DNA from: an uncultured Acetobacterium sp.
GTDB lineage: Bacteria > Bacillota > Clostridia > Eubacteriales > Eubacteriaceae
Length of the DNA: 64,000 nucleotides
NCBI RefSeq assembly: GCF_963664135.1
Contig: NZ_OY760905.1
Coordinates: 1,824,736-1,888,735 of the forward strand
Direction of reading: 5' to 3'
Part shown: positions 33,310 to 42,853 of the stretch, piece by piece
Numbering within the stretch: the stretch's first letter is position 1
Layout of the letters: each line of letters starts with the position of its first letter
Program-made: the position numbers and the translations under genes
The notes under the pieces: model-generated
Told to the model about the DNA's origin: nothing
Database searches by the model: none
The model's input: only the letters and a program-made list of their open reading frames with translations

Positions 33310-33498
33310 TTATATTCGGTTGATAATGCGGCTTTGCATGCTTGCCATCACATCCAAAGCCGCCTCATTAAGACAGTCTTCATTGCTGGCGACGCAGCTG
33401 GCATCGACAATAATTTCCGCTTCCGGCAGGGCCGTCTTTGCCAGCACGGCATCCGAGATCAGACAAATATTTGAAACAACTCCCACCAGCTCGCCCCT
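33310..33498 (-). pseudogene. Isochorismatase-like hydrolase, C-terminal fragment
   Basis: Reads RGELVGVVSNICLISDAVLA, then ALPEAEIIVDASCVASNEDC and MASMQSRIINRI, the C-terminal half of a cysteine hydrolase including the region after the catalytic cysteine. The N-terminal half with the catalytic Asp and Lys is missing. It abuts the 3' end of the PucR-type regulator gene. Confidence 0.65.
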
Positions 33499-33508
33499 GT
33501 CCCTTTTA

Positions 33509-35002
33509 TTACCCATCCTGTCCTTTATAACAGTCAATCAGATAAGACATCCGCAGCATAAACCGAGCATATGAGTCCCCCAAATCAATATTACCGATTT
33601 CTGATATCCGCTCCAACCGATAAGCCAGCGAATTCCGGTGCAAAAACAATTTTTCTGAAGCGAACTTGATACTACACCCACCATCTAAATATACCTTCAA
33701 TGTATCATATAAGCGGGTTTCATTTTTTCGGTCATACTGCCTTAGGATACTTAATGCCGGATGACAAAACTGTCCGAGTTGCGATTCATCTTTCACCTGA
33801 TCCAGCAGATCATAAAACTGATAATCAATATAACAGCAAATAAGCTTTTCAGAATTCAACCGTTTTCCCAGATTCAGAGCGGTAACCGCCTGATGATAAT
33901 ATTTTGCAAAACTTTCAACATGCGTAAAAGTGTTGCTGACGCCAATACGCAGATATTCATTGTCCGCCAGATGCTGGATCTCGTTTAATTGTTCATCCTG
34001 AAAACGGTCGTTTTTCAATAGCGGCACCAAAACCGCTACTTTCCCCTCATGATAGGTAACATGTGAACCCGGTAAAACTTCTTTTAAGGCTAAAACAAGA
34101 TGATCTTTTAAATGTCGCTCGCCCAAATAACGGGTCGGGAGAACCGAAAGCGCAACCAGTTTGGAGGCAAACTCTAAACCAGGAAAGCAAATCGGAATAT
34201 TCTCCGGCGGAGCTCCGATTAAAAGTTCATACAACAACTGTTGATACTGCGTACCAGTCTGAAACAAATAAGAAAAATAATGTGTGATGGTGTAACTGAT
34301 GGCATGACTGACAACCTCAAGAATTTCCATATGCACGGGTGTTACTTGGGTTTCGCTTTCAATCATCAGTAAAAAACCAACCTGAATGTCATGATGGAAG
34401 ACCTTACTGCTGAGCTTGCGATGGGGTGATTCGGTACATGAAACCTCAACGGCATCAGTAGTGTGGGCAGCCTGTTGAACGGCCTGGATAAAATCATAAC
34501 TGCAATATCCCTGTCTGATGTTGTCCTTCCATAGGTCATCCGTGACTGGAATCGAAGTGGAATGCGCCAGAATTTTGAAATTAACATCGCTAAAAATAAG
34601 CGAATTTCCCAGGATGATGGAGGCCGTATTGACCACCGCCTGAAGATCCCTTGTCTCATTGGCCCGTTTTATCAGTTCTTCATAGACAAGCCCACCCCCG
34701 GAACTCGTCATCAATGTTCGCGCCAGATTGACTGCCGAAAATAATTCGAATGGCGCTACATAAGCAAGGTTTTGGATCGTGTCTGTCAGGGGTTGTCCAT
34801 CTTTAACCAGGATACAGTGGCAGGGTGGATTTTCCGCACGCTCTAATTGGCTACGATAACCAAAGTAGAGAATATTTCCTTGAAATGAATTTTGCCGTCC
34901 ATCAATTAAAGCAATATCGATAATCTCCGTCTGATTTTCACAGGAATCCTTCGTAATCGGTATATTAATCGATATTTTTGTGATCAAGTCATTAAATTTC
35001 AT
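33509..35002 (-). CDS. PucR/CdaR-type transcriptional regulator
   Basis: A 497-residue regulator. The C-terminal helix-turn-helix is clear: LYDTLKVYLDGGCSIKFASE, LFLHRNSLAYRLERI, as in PucR and CdaR proteins. The central part resembles the GGDEF-like fold of this family, and the N-terminal ~250 residues form a ligand-sensing region (DLQAVVNTASIILGNSLIF is PAS/GAF-like). It is divergent from the oxidoreductase-decarboxylase fusion operon across 169 bases, the usual arrangement for a PucR activator responding to a catabolic substrate. Confidence 0.85.
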   Translation of the reverse strand: MKFNDLITKISINIPITKDSCENQTEIIDIALIDGRQNSFQGNILYFGYRSQLERAENPPCHCILVKDGQPLTDTIQNLAYVAPFELFSAVNLARTLMTSSGGGLVYEELIKRANETRDLQAVVNTASIILGNSLIFSDVNFKILAHSTSIPVTDDLWKDNIRQGYCSYDFIQAVQQAAHTTDAVEVSCTESPHRKLSSKVFHHDIQVGFLLMIESETQVTPVHMEILEVVSHAISYTITHYFSYLFQTGTQYQQLLYELLIGAPPENIPICFPGLEFASKLVALSVLPTRYLGERHLKDHLVLALKEVLPGSHVTYHEGKVAVLVPLLKNDRFQDEQLNEIQHLADNEYLRIGVSNTFTHVESFAKYYHQAVTALNLGKRLNSEKLICCYIDYQFYDLLDQVKDESQLGQFCHPALSILRQYDRKNETRLYDTLKVYLDGGCSIKFASEKLFLHRNSLAYRLERISEIGNIDLGDSYARFMLRMSYLIDCYKGQDG

Positions 35003-35171
35003 ACACGTACTTCCCGCTATTTTATTTTATCTTGGCACTTTAGAATTAGAATAGTGCATCATACACAAATTGTCAACGTCAAATCGTTTCCCATCAATAT
35101 AGGAAAATTCTAGCCGACGCAGTATAATCGTCACTATAAACTCAATACGGTTATCAATAAGGAGGACACAG

Positions 35172-37982
35172 ATGTATGAAAAACTATTTGCCGAAGGAAC
35201 GATCGGCAAACTGAAATTGAAAAACCGGGTAGTCATGTCTCCCATGGGGATCGGCCTGGCTGAACTCGATGGTTCACCGACTGAAGATATGATTGCTTTC
35301 TATGAGGCTCGGGCCATTGGCGGAGCCGGACTGATCATTCCTGAAATTACGCGTGTAAACGATGTCCACGGGGCCGGGATGCTGCGCCAGCTTGCGGTTA
35401 CCAAAGATCGTCACATTGATCCATTATCGCGACTGGCGGAAGCCGTCCATAAACATGGTACAAAAATCTTCATTCAACTGCATCACCCAGGCCGAGAAAC
35501 GATGGCCGCGCTGGTCGGCGGAGCGGTTGTTGCGCCCTCGGCAATTCCCTGCAATTTTCTCAAACAGCCGACCCGGGCCCTGGAAAATGCTGAGATCAAA
35601 GAACTGGTAAAGCAGTTTATCAACGGCGCCGTTCGTGTTCAGAAAGCCGGTTGTGACGGTGTTGAACTACACGCCGCTCATGGCTATTTGATCAATCAGT
35701 TTTTAAGCCCCTATACCAATAAACGCGAAGATGAATATGGCGGAAGTTTTGAAAACCGACTGCGCTTTATTGCCGAAATTATCGCCGGTATCCGCACGGC
35801 ATGTGGTTCTGATTTTCCCATCAGCGTCCGGCTTTCGGTTGAGGAATTTTTAAGCAATGTCGGCGTAACTGAAGATTATATTCATATCCAGGATGGCGTT
35901 AAGATTGCTGTAGCCCTGGAAAAACTGGGGATCGATGTCATCAATGTCAGCGCCGGTATTTATGAAACCGGCTCGGTCTGTGTCGAACCCGCTTCCTTCC
36001 CTCAAGGCTGGCGCAGGGATCTGCTCAAAGCGGTTAAAGATCATGTTGGCATTCCGGTCATCGGTGTTTCCGCCATTCGCGAACCGGCTGTCGCAGAAGC
36101 GTTTCTGACCGATAACATCGTCGATTTTGTGGCTTTAGGCCGGGCCTGGCTGGCTGATGAAGAATGGGCGCTAAAAGTAAAAGACGGACGGGAAAAGGAA
36201 TTATGTAAATGTATTTCCTGCCTGCGCTGCTTCGAAAGTTTAAACGAAAATAATGCCGTTGGTCTGCCCCTGGTCTGTTCCGTGAACCCCCGTCTGGCCC
36301 GTGAGCAAAAGCTTGGCAACTTAGTTCATGATTCATGCGGTCATACAGCCGCTGTCATTGGTGGCGGTGTTGCTGGCATGGTAGCGGCCCGCACGCTGGC
36401 CCTTCGTGGCATCCAGGTAACCTTGTTTGAAAAAGAAAACACCCTTGGCGGTCTGGTTAATATTGCTAAAATGCCGCCTCATAAAGGTGCGATGGACTGG
36501 ATCTGTCAGTATTATCAAAATGAATTTGATCGTCTAAATGTTGCGGTGCGACTAAATACCGAAGCAACCATTCCACTCCTGGAGGCGATGAAACCCGATG
36601 CCGTCATTCTTGCGACCGGCAGTACCGCGATTGTCCCTGAACGCATCCCAGGCGTCCATGGCGAAAATGTCTTTGGCATTGACCATATCCTTTCTGGAGC
36701 CGCCGGATTAAAAGACAAACAGGTCGTCTTGATCGGCGCCGGAATGAGTGGTATTGAAACTGCCGAATATCTCTGTGCCGCCGGCAATTCAGTAACCATC
36801 GTCGATATGCTGGACAAAGTCGCCCCTGACGGAAATGGCACCAATGTTTTGGACGTGACTGGACGCCTGGCCAAATATGGTGTGACGTACCTGCTCTCCC
36901 ATGCGTTAAAAGAAATTAAACCAGATGGCGTTGTTCTTGAAAAACTGTCCGATCATGCGGAAATCTCAATTCCGGCCGATGCGGTTGTTTTATCTTTGGG
37001 ATATTGCCCGAATAACAGCCTCGCCGACGAACTCAAGCAGAAATTCGACCGTGTCGAAATGATTGGCGATGCCCTTCAAGTTGGTCGGATTGAACCGGCT
37101 ATTCGGGCTGGCTTTGACGTCGGCCGTCGTTTGTTTATCGAGCCGCCAAAAACGACCAGTTTTCTGACCACTCAAGAAGAATTGGCTAACTTTGGCAAGC
37201 TTTCACTGATGGATAATCAGGAAGGCCTCTATCTTTGCTTTCTCACCGATCCCGCTGTCATCGCCCGATTATTGCCGCCACCGCTTAAACCTTTCTCAAT
37301 GCCGGTGGTAACCCTGTCGATCGCCCATGTTAAAAACCCCTCGTTTGCCGATGATTATTACGAAGCAATCCTGGGCGTCTATGCCATGCACGGAAAAGAT
37401 TTGGGACTCTATCCGCTTAGTCTGGTACTCGGTGGCCCCGGCGCTGAAATGGCAGTCCAGCTTGGTCGTGACAATGGCAGTATTCCCAAAAAACTGGGCG
37501 CAGAATTTGTGATTCGCCAAACCGGCAATACCATTACTGCCAGTGTCAGCCGTCGCGGTGTGCAGTTAATTGAGGCAAAACTCGAACTCGGCGAAACCAA
37601 TAGTCCCCTGACTGGCCCGATGTATCAGTTCCCCGAACCGGGAAAACATACCTATGGCGGTGGTTTCTATTATCATTTTGACCGTGAACCGGATAACGAA
37701 GGGGTCTCTCATTTTATCAGTGGTGCCTTGCTTCAGAATCTCTGTGAATACACTTACAAATCCTGGGAGCCGGGTTTTGTGAACCTCAAACTTCATTCCA
37801 GCATTGACGATCCCTGGGGTGAAATTCCAATTAATACCATCGTCGGTGGGGCTTATTCGGAAAACAGTTTGCTGGTTCATAAACTGAATTTAGTCGAACA
37901 CCTGGATGCCGAAGAAATTATCCCTTATTTGATGGCTGGTTATTATGACCGCACCGCCTTTATGGAAACCGGACGGAAGTAG
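35172..37982 (+). CDS. Old-yellow-enzyme-type oxidoreductase fused to an acetoacetate-decarboxylase domain
   Basis: A 936-residue protein with three parts. Residues 1-~335 are an FMN-binding TIM barrel like 2,4-dienoyl-CoA reductase and BaiCD (LKNRVVMSPMGIG, IQLHHPGRET, VELHAAHGYLINQFLSP, NKREDEYGGSFENRLRF). Cysteines C345, C347, C350, C353 and one near 367 (CKCISCLRC, then VCSVNP) supply the [4Fe-4S] site. Residues ~390-660 are the FAD/NAD(P)H part (VIGGGVAGMVAA, VLIGAGMSGIETA). From ~670 an acetoacetate-decarboxylase-like domain follows, including SIPKKLGAEF near 770, where the lysines match the Schiff-base pair. GGAGG precedes the ATG. The two catalytic modules suggest reduction plus decarboxylation of an unsaturated or beta-keto acid; the substrate is unknown. 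Confidence 0.88.
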   Translation: MYEKLFAEGTIGKLKLKNRVVMSPMGIGLAELDGSPTEDMIAFYEARAIGGAGLIIPEITRVNDVHGAGMLRQLAVTKDRHIDPLSRLAEAVHKHGTKIFIQLHHPGRETMAALVGGAVVAPSAIPCNFLKQPTRALENAEIKELVKQFINGAVRVQKAGCDGVELHAAHGYLINQFLSPYTNKREDEYGGSFENRLRFIAEIIAGIRTACGSDFPISVRLSVEEFLSNVGVTEDYIHIQDGVKIAVALEKLGIDVINVSAGIYETGSVCVEPASFPQGWRRDLLKAVKDHVGIPVIGVSAIREPAVAEAFLTDNIVDFVALGRAWLADEEWALKVKDGREKELCKCISCLRCFESLNENNAVGLPLVCSVNPRLAREQKLGNLVHDSCGHTAAVIGGGVAGMVAARTLALRGIQVTLFEKENTLGGLVNIAKMPPHKGAMDWICQYYQNEFDRLNVAVRLNTEATIPLLEAMKPDAVILATGSTAIVPERIPGVHGENVFGIDHILSGAAGLKDKQVVLIGAGMSGIETAEYLCAAGNSVTIVDMLDKVAPDGNGTNVLDVTGRLAKYGVTYLLSHALKEIKPDGVVLEKLSDHAEISIPADAVVLSLGYCPNNSLADELKQKFDRVEMIGDALQVGRIEPAIRAGFDVGRRLFIEPPKTTSFLTTQEELANFGKLSLMDNQEGLYLCFLTDPAVIARLLPPPLKPFSMPVVTLSIAHVKNPSFADDYYEAILGVYAMHGKDLGLYPLSLVLGGPGAEMAVQLGRDNGSIPKKLGAEFVIRQTGNTITASVSRRGVQLIEAKLELGETNSPLTGPMYQFPEPGKHTYGGGFYYHFDREPDNEGVSHFISGALLQNLCEYTYKSWEPGFVNLKLHSSIDDPWGEIPINTIVGGAYSENSLLVHKLNLVEHLDAEEIIPYLMAGYYDRTAFMETGRK

Positions 37983-38043
37983 ACCATCACAGAGCATTTG
38001 CAGTTAAAAACGAATTCAGTCGAAATACGAAAGGAATTTTATC

Positions 38044-38799
38044 ATGAAACTTGAAAATAAAGTTGCTATTATTACCGGATCAACCAAAGGCATCGGAAAA
38101 TCTGCCGCCATGATTTTTATTGAAGAAGGTGCCAAAGTCGTTGTTGTTGGTACCAATGAAGAACGAGGCAATGCCACGGTAGCGGAAATTTTAGCTGCCG
38201 GCGGCGAAGCTTTTTTCCAGAAAACGGATGTAACCGATGAAAATAGCCTCGATGCATTGGTAAAGGCAACCCTCGACAAATATGGCCGGATTGATATCCT
38301 GATCAATAATGCCGGTGTCAGTGGTACCACTGCCAATATGAATGATATTACCAATGACGAATGGCATACCGTCCTTTCCACCAATTTAACCGCCCCCTTT
38401 ATGCTTTGTAAAAGAATAATCCCAATTATGGAAAAACAAGGCGCTGGTGCCATTGTTAACGTCGCTTCGATGGCATCTACCGCTGCCGGAAGAGGCGGCC
38501 TGGCCTATACTTCTGCCAAACACGGATTGCTGGGCCTGACGCGTCAGATGTCTTTAGACCATGGCCGTCATGGTGTCCGCATTAATGCCGTACTGCCGGG
38601 GCCGATCGCCACCGAGATGATTGCTCGGGTTCTGGCAATACCCCAACATCCGGTTTCCATGAAAATTAAAATGAGCCCCGCCGGGAGAGCTGGCGAGTCA
38701 GAGGAAGTCGGAAAAGCGATTCTCTTCCTGGCCAGTGACGATGCCTCGTTTATTCACGGTGCCGGTCTGGCTGTCGATGGCGGCTACACTATTTTCTAA
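38044..38799 (+). CDS. Short-chain dehydrogenase/reductase (SDR)
   Basis: A 251-residue classical SDR. TGSTKGIGKSAA is the NAD(P)-binding loop, NNAGVSG the central strand, and the catalytic Ser-Tyr-Lys is formed by NVASMAS and AYTSAKHG. The PGPIATEM segment is typical of ketoacyl reductase-like members. The C-terminus ends in AVDGGYTIF. GAAAGGAA precedes the ATG. It follows the fusion enzyme by 61 bases and ends with a terminator, so the pair is one operon, presumably reducing a ketone produced or consumed by the fusion protein. Confidence 0.9.
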   Translation: MKLENKVAIITGSTKGIGKSAAMIFIEEGAKVVVVGTNEERGNATVAEILAAGGEAFFQKTDVTDENSLDALVKATLDKYGRIDILINNAGVSGTTANMNDITNDEWHTVLSTNLTAPFMLCKRIIPIMEKQGAGAIVNVASMASTAAGRGGLAYTSAKHGLLGLTRQMSLDHGRHGVRINAVLPGPIATEMIARVLAIPQHPVSMKIKMSPAGRAGESEEVGKAILFLASDDASFIHGAGLAVDGGYTIF

Positions 38800-38822
38800 A
38801 GCAAACCGCATCAAGCAAAATT

Positions 38823-38859
38823 TTTCATCGCTGTTCTGGTTTCCAGAATAGCGATGAAA
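38823..38859 (+). other. Long perfect-arm hairpin after the SDR gene
   Basis: TTTCATCGCTGTTCTGG pairs with CCAGAATAGCGATGAAA (one mismatch) around a 3-base loop, without a U tract. Possibly a 3'-end stabiliser. Confidence 0.6.
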
Positions 38860-38914
38860 GTAGCGATATGTCTCTGATTTAAGATCTTAACGCGACCTCA
38901 TCATAACCAAAAAC

Positions 38915-38965
38915 AAACAATCCGATTCGCCTTACTGGCATGTGAATCGGATTGTTTTATTTTTG
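38915..38965 (+). terminator. Terminator of the fusion/SDR operon
   Basis: AAACAATCCGATTC with GAATCGGATTGTTTT, then ATTTTTG. Confidence 0.85.
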
Positions 38966-39010
38966 CAAAAAAAGCAGGGCTACGATTACTTTGCAGTATC
39001 TCAGCCCTGC
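38966..39010 (-). terminator. Terminator of the diguanylate cyclase gene
   Basis: On the minus strand GCAGGGCT/AGCCCTGC with a 21-base loop, followed by TTTTTTTGC. Confidence 0.75.
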
Positions 39011-39026
39011 TGCTTGTATTCCAGAC

Positions 39027-40565
39027 TTAATTTTGATTCTCAATCACCGTTTGATTTCTGCCCAAATGCTTGGCCTTATATAAAGCATGATCGGCACGAT
39101 TGATCAAGGCGTCAAAATCAGGTGTGGCGTCATTAAGCTCAGCCACGCCAATACTGACGGTGACATTGATGCACTGCTCCCCAAAGACGATGGTCTTTTG
39201 CTCCACCGTTTTACGGAAATCTTCAGCTTTATCGAAGGCTTTAGCAGCATCTGTGTTTAACATCACCACGGCAAATTCTTCGCCACCGATCCGACCAACA
39301 ATTTCAGTTCCGCTAAAGGTATCCAAAAGCATGGCCGCAAAATCACGAAGCACCGCATCGCCGCCATGATGCCCATACGAATCATTTACTTTTTTAAAAA
39401 AATCGATGTCCATCATCAATACGGATAATTTTTCATGACCGCGCCGGGCCAGCCGATCGGCTTCTTCCGCCCCCTCTCTGAAACGTCGCCGATTATTAAG
39501 ACCAGTGAGTTCATCAGTATTGGCGATTTCAGTCAGCCGATGCTTCAAGCATTCTCGCTCAGTAACATCTCCAAAGGTAATCAGGTATCCGACCGTCTCT
39601 TTTTTATTTTGAACAATGCGGGTGTTGATATTAACATATCGGTCTTCTCCATCAACAATAAAATGAAAAACCTGATCTTCTGAATTTCTGATGCTTTTCA
39701 ATAGCTCCTGATGATCGGCTAACAGAACCGCCAATCGTTCTTCTTTGATTGACGCATTAAACCACCGAAAGAACTTCGCGCTGGCTTCATTAAAATCGAC
39801 GACCCGATAAAAACGATTCACGAGGATCAGACCGGCTCTGCTTTCTTCAAAAACCCGCTCCCTGGCAAGATCTTTGATTTCCAAAAAATTATAGCGTGTC
39901 AATGACAAATAAAGCAATAAAATACACGGCGGCAGGATCAACGCGGTGTAGTCGATGCCGATCCCCCCAATATTCACCGTCACCAGCACCAAGGCAAGGT
40001 ATGGCAACACCGATGCCAGCAGCAGCAGTCGGAACTGCATTTTTTCATCACCGGTGCTGTTGCGATACCGTTGAAAATAAAACCAGGTGCACAAAACCAG
40101 GGCAATCAGCACATAGGCCGTCTGAACAAAATACCAGGGGCCTTTGATCAATAGCATGTAGTTGATCCCCATAAATTGCTGAATCTCAATTTGACTGTAA
40201 TACCAATGATGCCAATCATTGGTCAGACGCAAAAAAAAGGTGATCACTGGAATGGCAAATATCACGAGACCACCAAACCCCTGCAGATATTTTCCTTTGC
40301 CCGTATATAACATGCTCACCACCAACCACAGTGCCGGAAAAAAAGGAATTCCCAAGTACTGAACCTGATTCCAGAAAAACATCTCTGGAAGTGAACTGGC
40401 ATTGAGCTCCAACAGATATCCCAGCAGATAGATCTGAAGCGTTAAACTAAGCGCCCCAAACGCCCTGGCGTAACTGGATTTACCGCGAACAAATGAATTA
40501 ACAAACATAAAGGAGAGCAGCAAGACCCCAAAGAACAGATAGATACTGACGAACTTAATTATCAT
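39027..40565 (-). CDS. 7TM-PAS-GGDEF diguanylate cyclase
   Basis: A 512-residue membrane enzyme. Residues ~1-225 contain seven transmembrane helices of the N-terminal type found on histidine-kinase and GGDEF proteins; a PAS domain follows (ESRAGLILVNRFYRVVDFNE) and then a GGDEF domain from ~340. The active site GRIGGEEF and LMMDIDFFKKVNDSYGHHGGD are intact, and no RxxD inhibitory site is visible. c-di-GMP synthesis in response to a membrane or PAS-bound signal is expected. It has its own terminator and a nearby P-loop gene upstream. Confidence 0.9.
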   Translation of the reverse strand: MIIKFVSIYLFFGVLLLSFMFVNSFVRGKSSYARAFGALSLTLQIYLLGYLLELNASSLPEMFFWNQVQYLGIPFFPALWLVVSMLYTGKGKYLQGFGGLVIFAIPVITFFLRLTNDWHHWYYSQIEIQQFMGINYMLLIKGPWYFVQTAYVLIALVLCTWFYFQRYRNSTGDEKMQFRLLLLASVLPYLALVLVTVNIGGIGIDYTALILPPCILLLYLSLTRYNFLEIKDLARERVFEESRAGLILVNRFYRVVDFNEASAKFFRWFNASIKEERLAVLLADHQELLKSIRNSEDQVFHFIVDGEDRYVNINTRIVQNKKETVGYLITFGDVTERECLKHRLTEIANTDELTGLNNRRRFREGAEEADRLARRGHEKLSVLMMDIDFFKKVNDSYGHHGGDAVLRDFAAMLLDTFSGTEIVGRIGGEEFAVVMLNTDAAKAFDKAEDFRKTVEQKTIVFGEQCINVTVSIGVAELNDATPDFDALINRADHALYKAKHLGRNQTVIENQN

Positions 40566-40644
40566 TTTTCACTTTTTAGACCCTCTCATCAAATAACCCT
40601 TTAACCTTTATTTGGTACATCGCTTTACCTGAAGCAAGCTTGTT

Positions 40645-41232
40645 TTATTCAAGGATTGATAAAATCTCACGTAAGGATTTTTCAAATTCTTCATCGGTTG
40701 AGTTTTTAAAAATAAGCAAATCATCTTTGACATGCGGATGGTCCAGGGCCGTCGGAATATTGAAATTGCTCGCTGCAAGATAGTCATCCCAATGTGAAAG
40801 TTTCCAGGTATCCCTTTCAGAATTTCTGGCAATCATTCTTTGACGGGTCACTTCTACTGCCGTTTCGACCCAGACAACAACCAAAGAGGCTTTCTTTTTT
40901 ATTAGTTTTGCTTTCAGTTCACGGATATAATCGATGTCCCGTATTTCTTTTGTGAATGGCGCATTAATCAATACCGTATTGTCGTAATCCAGGGCTTCTA
41001 AGGCAAGCGCGACAATTGTTTCATACTCATAATCACGAATATTTTTTTCAAAAAAATCAGAACTCCGGTTATATTCTTCCCCAGCGACACTAAAAATCTG
41101 TTTTGAAAGGGGGATGAGTGTATCCTTATCCAGATAAACCACCTGACTTAATGCCTCCGCAAGTTTCTTGGCAACATAGGTTTTTCCACTTGCTGGCGGT
41201 GATGTTACTAAAATCAGCTTTTTCAATTGCAA
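40645..41232 (-). CDS. P-loop kinase-like ATPase
   Basis: A 195-residue protein with a clear Walker A (LVTSPPASGKTYVAKKLAE) and an early VVYLDKDTLIPLSKQ segment, as in small-molecule kinases and zeta-toxin/gluconate-kinase-type P-loop proteins. NTVLINAPFTKEIRD fits the Walker B/lid region, and WVETAVEVTRQRMIARNSERD resembles the LID arginine helix. No partner antitoxin is adjacent. AGGAG precedes the ATG. It probably phosphorylates a small molecule; the substrate is unknown. Confidence 0.75.
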   Translation of the reverse strand: MQLKKLILVTSPPASGKTYVAKKLAEALSQVVYLDKDTLIPLSKQIFSVAGEEYNRSSDFFEKNIRDYEYETIVALALEALDYDNTVLINAPFTKEIRDIDYIRELKAKLIKKKASLVVVWVETAVEVTRQRMIARNSERDTWKLSHWDDYLAASNFNIPTALDHPHVKDDLLIFKNSTDEEFEKSLREILSILE

Positions 41233-41366
41233 TGCTCCTCTTCTTCAAATCCACAGGGTAACTTGTGCTTTTGGGAATAATTATACCTGAAATTCCCTTT
41301 TAATCAAAGTAGTTTATCTTGTCTAGATGTAGGGCTGTTTCGGTACCTTATCCACCTCAAAAATAA

Positions 41367-41390
41367 AAAGCCCCGGACTAAGCCGGGGTT
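41367..41390 (-). terminator. Hairpin matching the one near 13.05 kb
   Basis: AAGCCCCGG/CCGGGGTT with CTTTTTATTTTT on the minus strand; a second-stage terminator below htpX. No gene lies between here and the kinase-like gene. Confidence 0.7.
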
Positions 41391-41468
41391 GATATCAAAC
41401 AGAACCGTCTTCATTTTTACCCTTGAATATGAAATACCGCTGAGGGCTTTGATACTGTCCCATCACAT

Positions 41469-41504
41469 GAAAAAACCCGCCAATCAATCGGTTTGATTTG
41501 GCGG
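41469..41504 (-). terminator. Terminator of the merR-htpX operon
   Basis: On the minus strand CCGCCAAATCAAACCG with GATTGATTGGCGG, followed by GTTTTTTC. Confidence 0.85.
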
Positions 41505-41546
41505 ATAAATAATTTAACCAAGATGCTCATCGTTAACGACTTTATC

Positions 41547-42398
41547 TTAAACCGGAGTAGCCTGAAGTTTTCGAACCCGATCTTCAATCGGCGGATGGGT
41601 GCTGAAGAGGTTCATGAGTCGCTTGGCCTTTAAGGGGTTGACAATAAACAGGTGGCTAGCAGCAGGGTTGACATTCATTGGCACCATGCCCGAAGCCCGT
41701 TCCAGTTTAAGCAGGGCATTGGACAAACCCTGGCTTTGTCCGGCAATGGCTGCCCCGGTGCTGTCAGCCAGATATTCCCGGGACCGTGAGACGGCCATCT
41801 GCACCATCATGGCTGCGATTGGACCCAGTATAATTAAAGGCAAGGAGGCCAGTAAACCGCCTTCGTCATCATCAGAGCCACCCATACCAAACATCAGCGC
41901 CCATTGAGCCCAGTTGGCAATGGTGGTGATTACCCCAGCCATGACTGCGGCGATGGTACCAATTAATACATCTCTGTTTTTGATGTGAGCCAGTTCATGA
42001 GCCAAAACGCCTTCCAATTCATCATGATTCAAGATGGTCAATAGCCCCTCTGTGACTGCAACAGCAGAATGATTGGGATTTCGACCGGTGGCAAAAGCAT
42101 TGGGCTGAGGCGAGGGGGTGATATAAAGTTTAGGCATCGGCATTGAAGCATTAGTCGTCAGCTTCTCCACAATTTGATAAACTTCCGGATGCTTACCCTC
42201 GGTTAGGGGCTGAGAACCCGTCATGGCAAGGGCAATTTTATCACTAAACCAATAGCTGCCGCCATTCATTGCCAAGGCAAAGACTAAGGCAATCAACATG
42301 CCAGACTGACCACCGATAGCGCCGCCAATCACAATGACTAATGCCGTTAAACTACTCATTAAAACCAAGGTCTTAAGTTGGTTGCCTATATTTTTCAT
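41547..42398 (-). CDS. htpX: HtpX-like membrane zinc metalloprotease
   Basis: A 283-residue M48 peptidase that degrades damaged membrane proteins. Two N-terminal helices, then PQPNAFATGRNP, the zinc site GVLAHELAHIKNRD near residue 132 and two more helices, with the third zinc ligand in SREYLADSTGA. A typical C-terminal STHPPIEDRVRKL closes the protein. It is 25 bases downstream of a MerR-family gene with the same orientation, so regulation by that protein, and thus by its inducer, is likely. Confidence 0.93.
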   Translation of the reverse strand: MKNIGNQLKTLVLMSSLTALVIVIGGAIGGQSGMLIALVFALAMNGGSYWFSDKIALAMTGSQPLTEGKHPEVYQIVEKLTTNASMPMPKLYITPSPQPNAFATGRNPNHSAVAVTEGLLTILNHDELEGVLAHELAHIKNRDVLIGTIAAVMAGVITTIANWAQWALMFGMGGSDDDEGGLLASLPLIILGPIAAMMVQMAVSRSREYLADSTGAAIAGQSQGLSNALLKLERASGMVPMNVNPAASHLFIVNPLKAKRLMNLFSTHPPIEDRVRKLQATPV

Positions 42399-42423
42399 TT
42401 TTATAAATTCCTTTCAATTGTTT

Positions 42424-42843
42424 TTAGGTTATATGTTCGCCAAGAATAACCATCAGAATCTGCATAACCTGCAGTCCCTTGGCAAGAATTTCTTTGGACG
42501 CCGCCTTACTCTCATCAGACAGACAGAGACAACGCTGGCTGGAATAAAGCTCGACGACTTTCTTTTGCAAGTTGTCCAGCAGTTCTTCGATGCAAATTGT
42601 TTTTTCCAGCATGTCATTGCTGGTCTTGTTTTTAAATAATTGTGCTATTTCGTTCAGAGAAAAATGCTGTTCCTGAAGTTTTTTGACCACATGAATAGTC
42701 TGTAGCGCATCCTCTGAGTATAAACGATGATTGCCATTGGTTCGGTTTTTTTCGACAATGACACCCAGCTGGGTATAGTAGTCAACCGTTCGTGTGCTGA
42801 CGCCTGCCAATTGTGCCAATTCGCCAATGCGATAAGTTTTTAT
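42424..42843 (-). CDS. MerR-family regulator with unusual start codon
   Basis: A short MerR protein (131-139 residues). AQLAGVSTRTVDYYTQLGVI and GNHRLYSEDALQTI are the helix-turn-helix and wing. The expected family N-terminus KTYRIGELAQLAGV is encoded, but the codon where Met should stand is ATA (42841-42843); the first standard start in frame is a TTG eight codons later, which would remove part of the first helix. No ribosome site is present in either case. The only C-terminal cysteines are in ICIEELL and RCLCLSD. A MerR-type promoter overlaps the start region, making a nearly leaderless mRNA likely. Controls itself and htpX by position. Confidence 0.75.
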   Translation of the reverse strand: MKTYRIGELAQLAGVSTRTVDYYTQLGVIVEKNRTNGNHRLYSEDALQTIHVVKKLQEQHFSLNEIAQLFKNKTSNDMLEKTICIEELLDNLQKKVVELYSSQRCLCLSDESKAASKEILAKGLQVMQILMVILGEHIT

Positions 42844-42853
42844 TTCGGCCCCA

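Noticed and set aside
35850-36874. Several antisense frames of 60-119 codons inside the oxidoreductase fusion gene
   Set aside because: They are out-of-frame shadows of a strongly conserved coding sequence with no ribosome sites.
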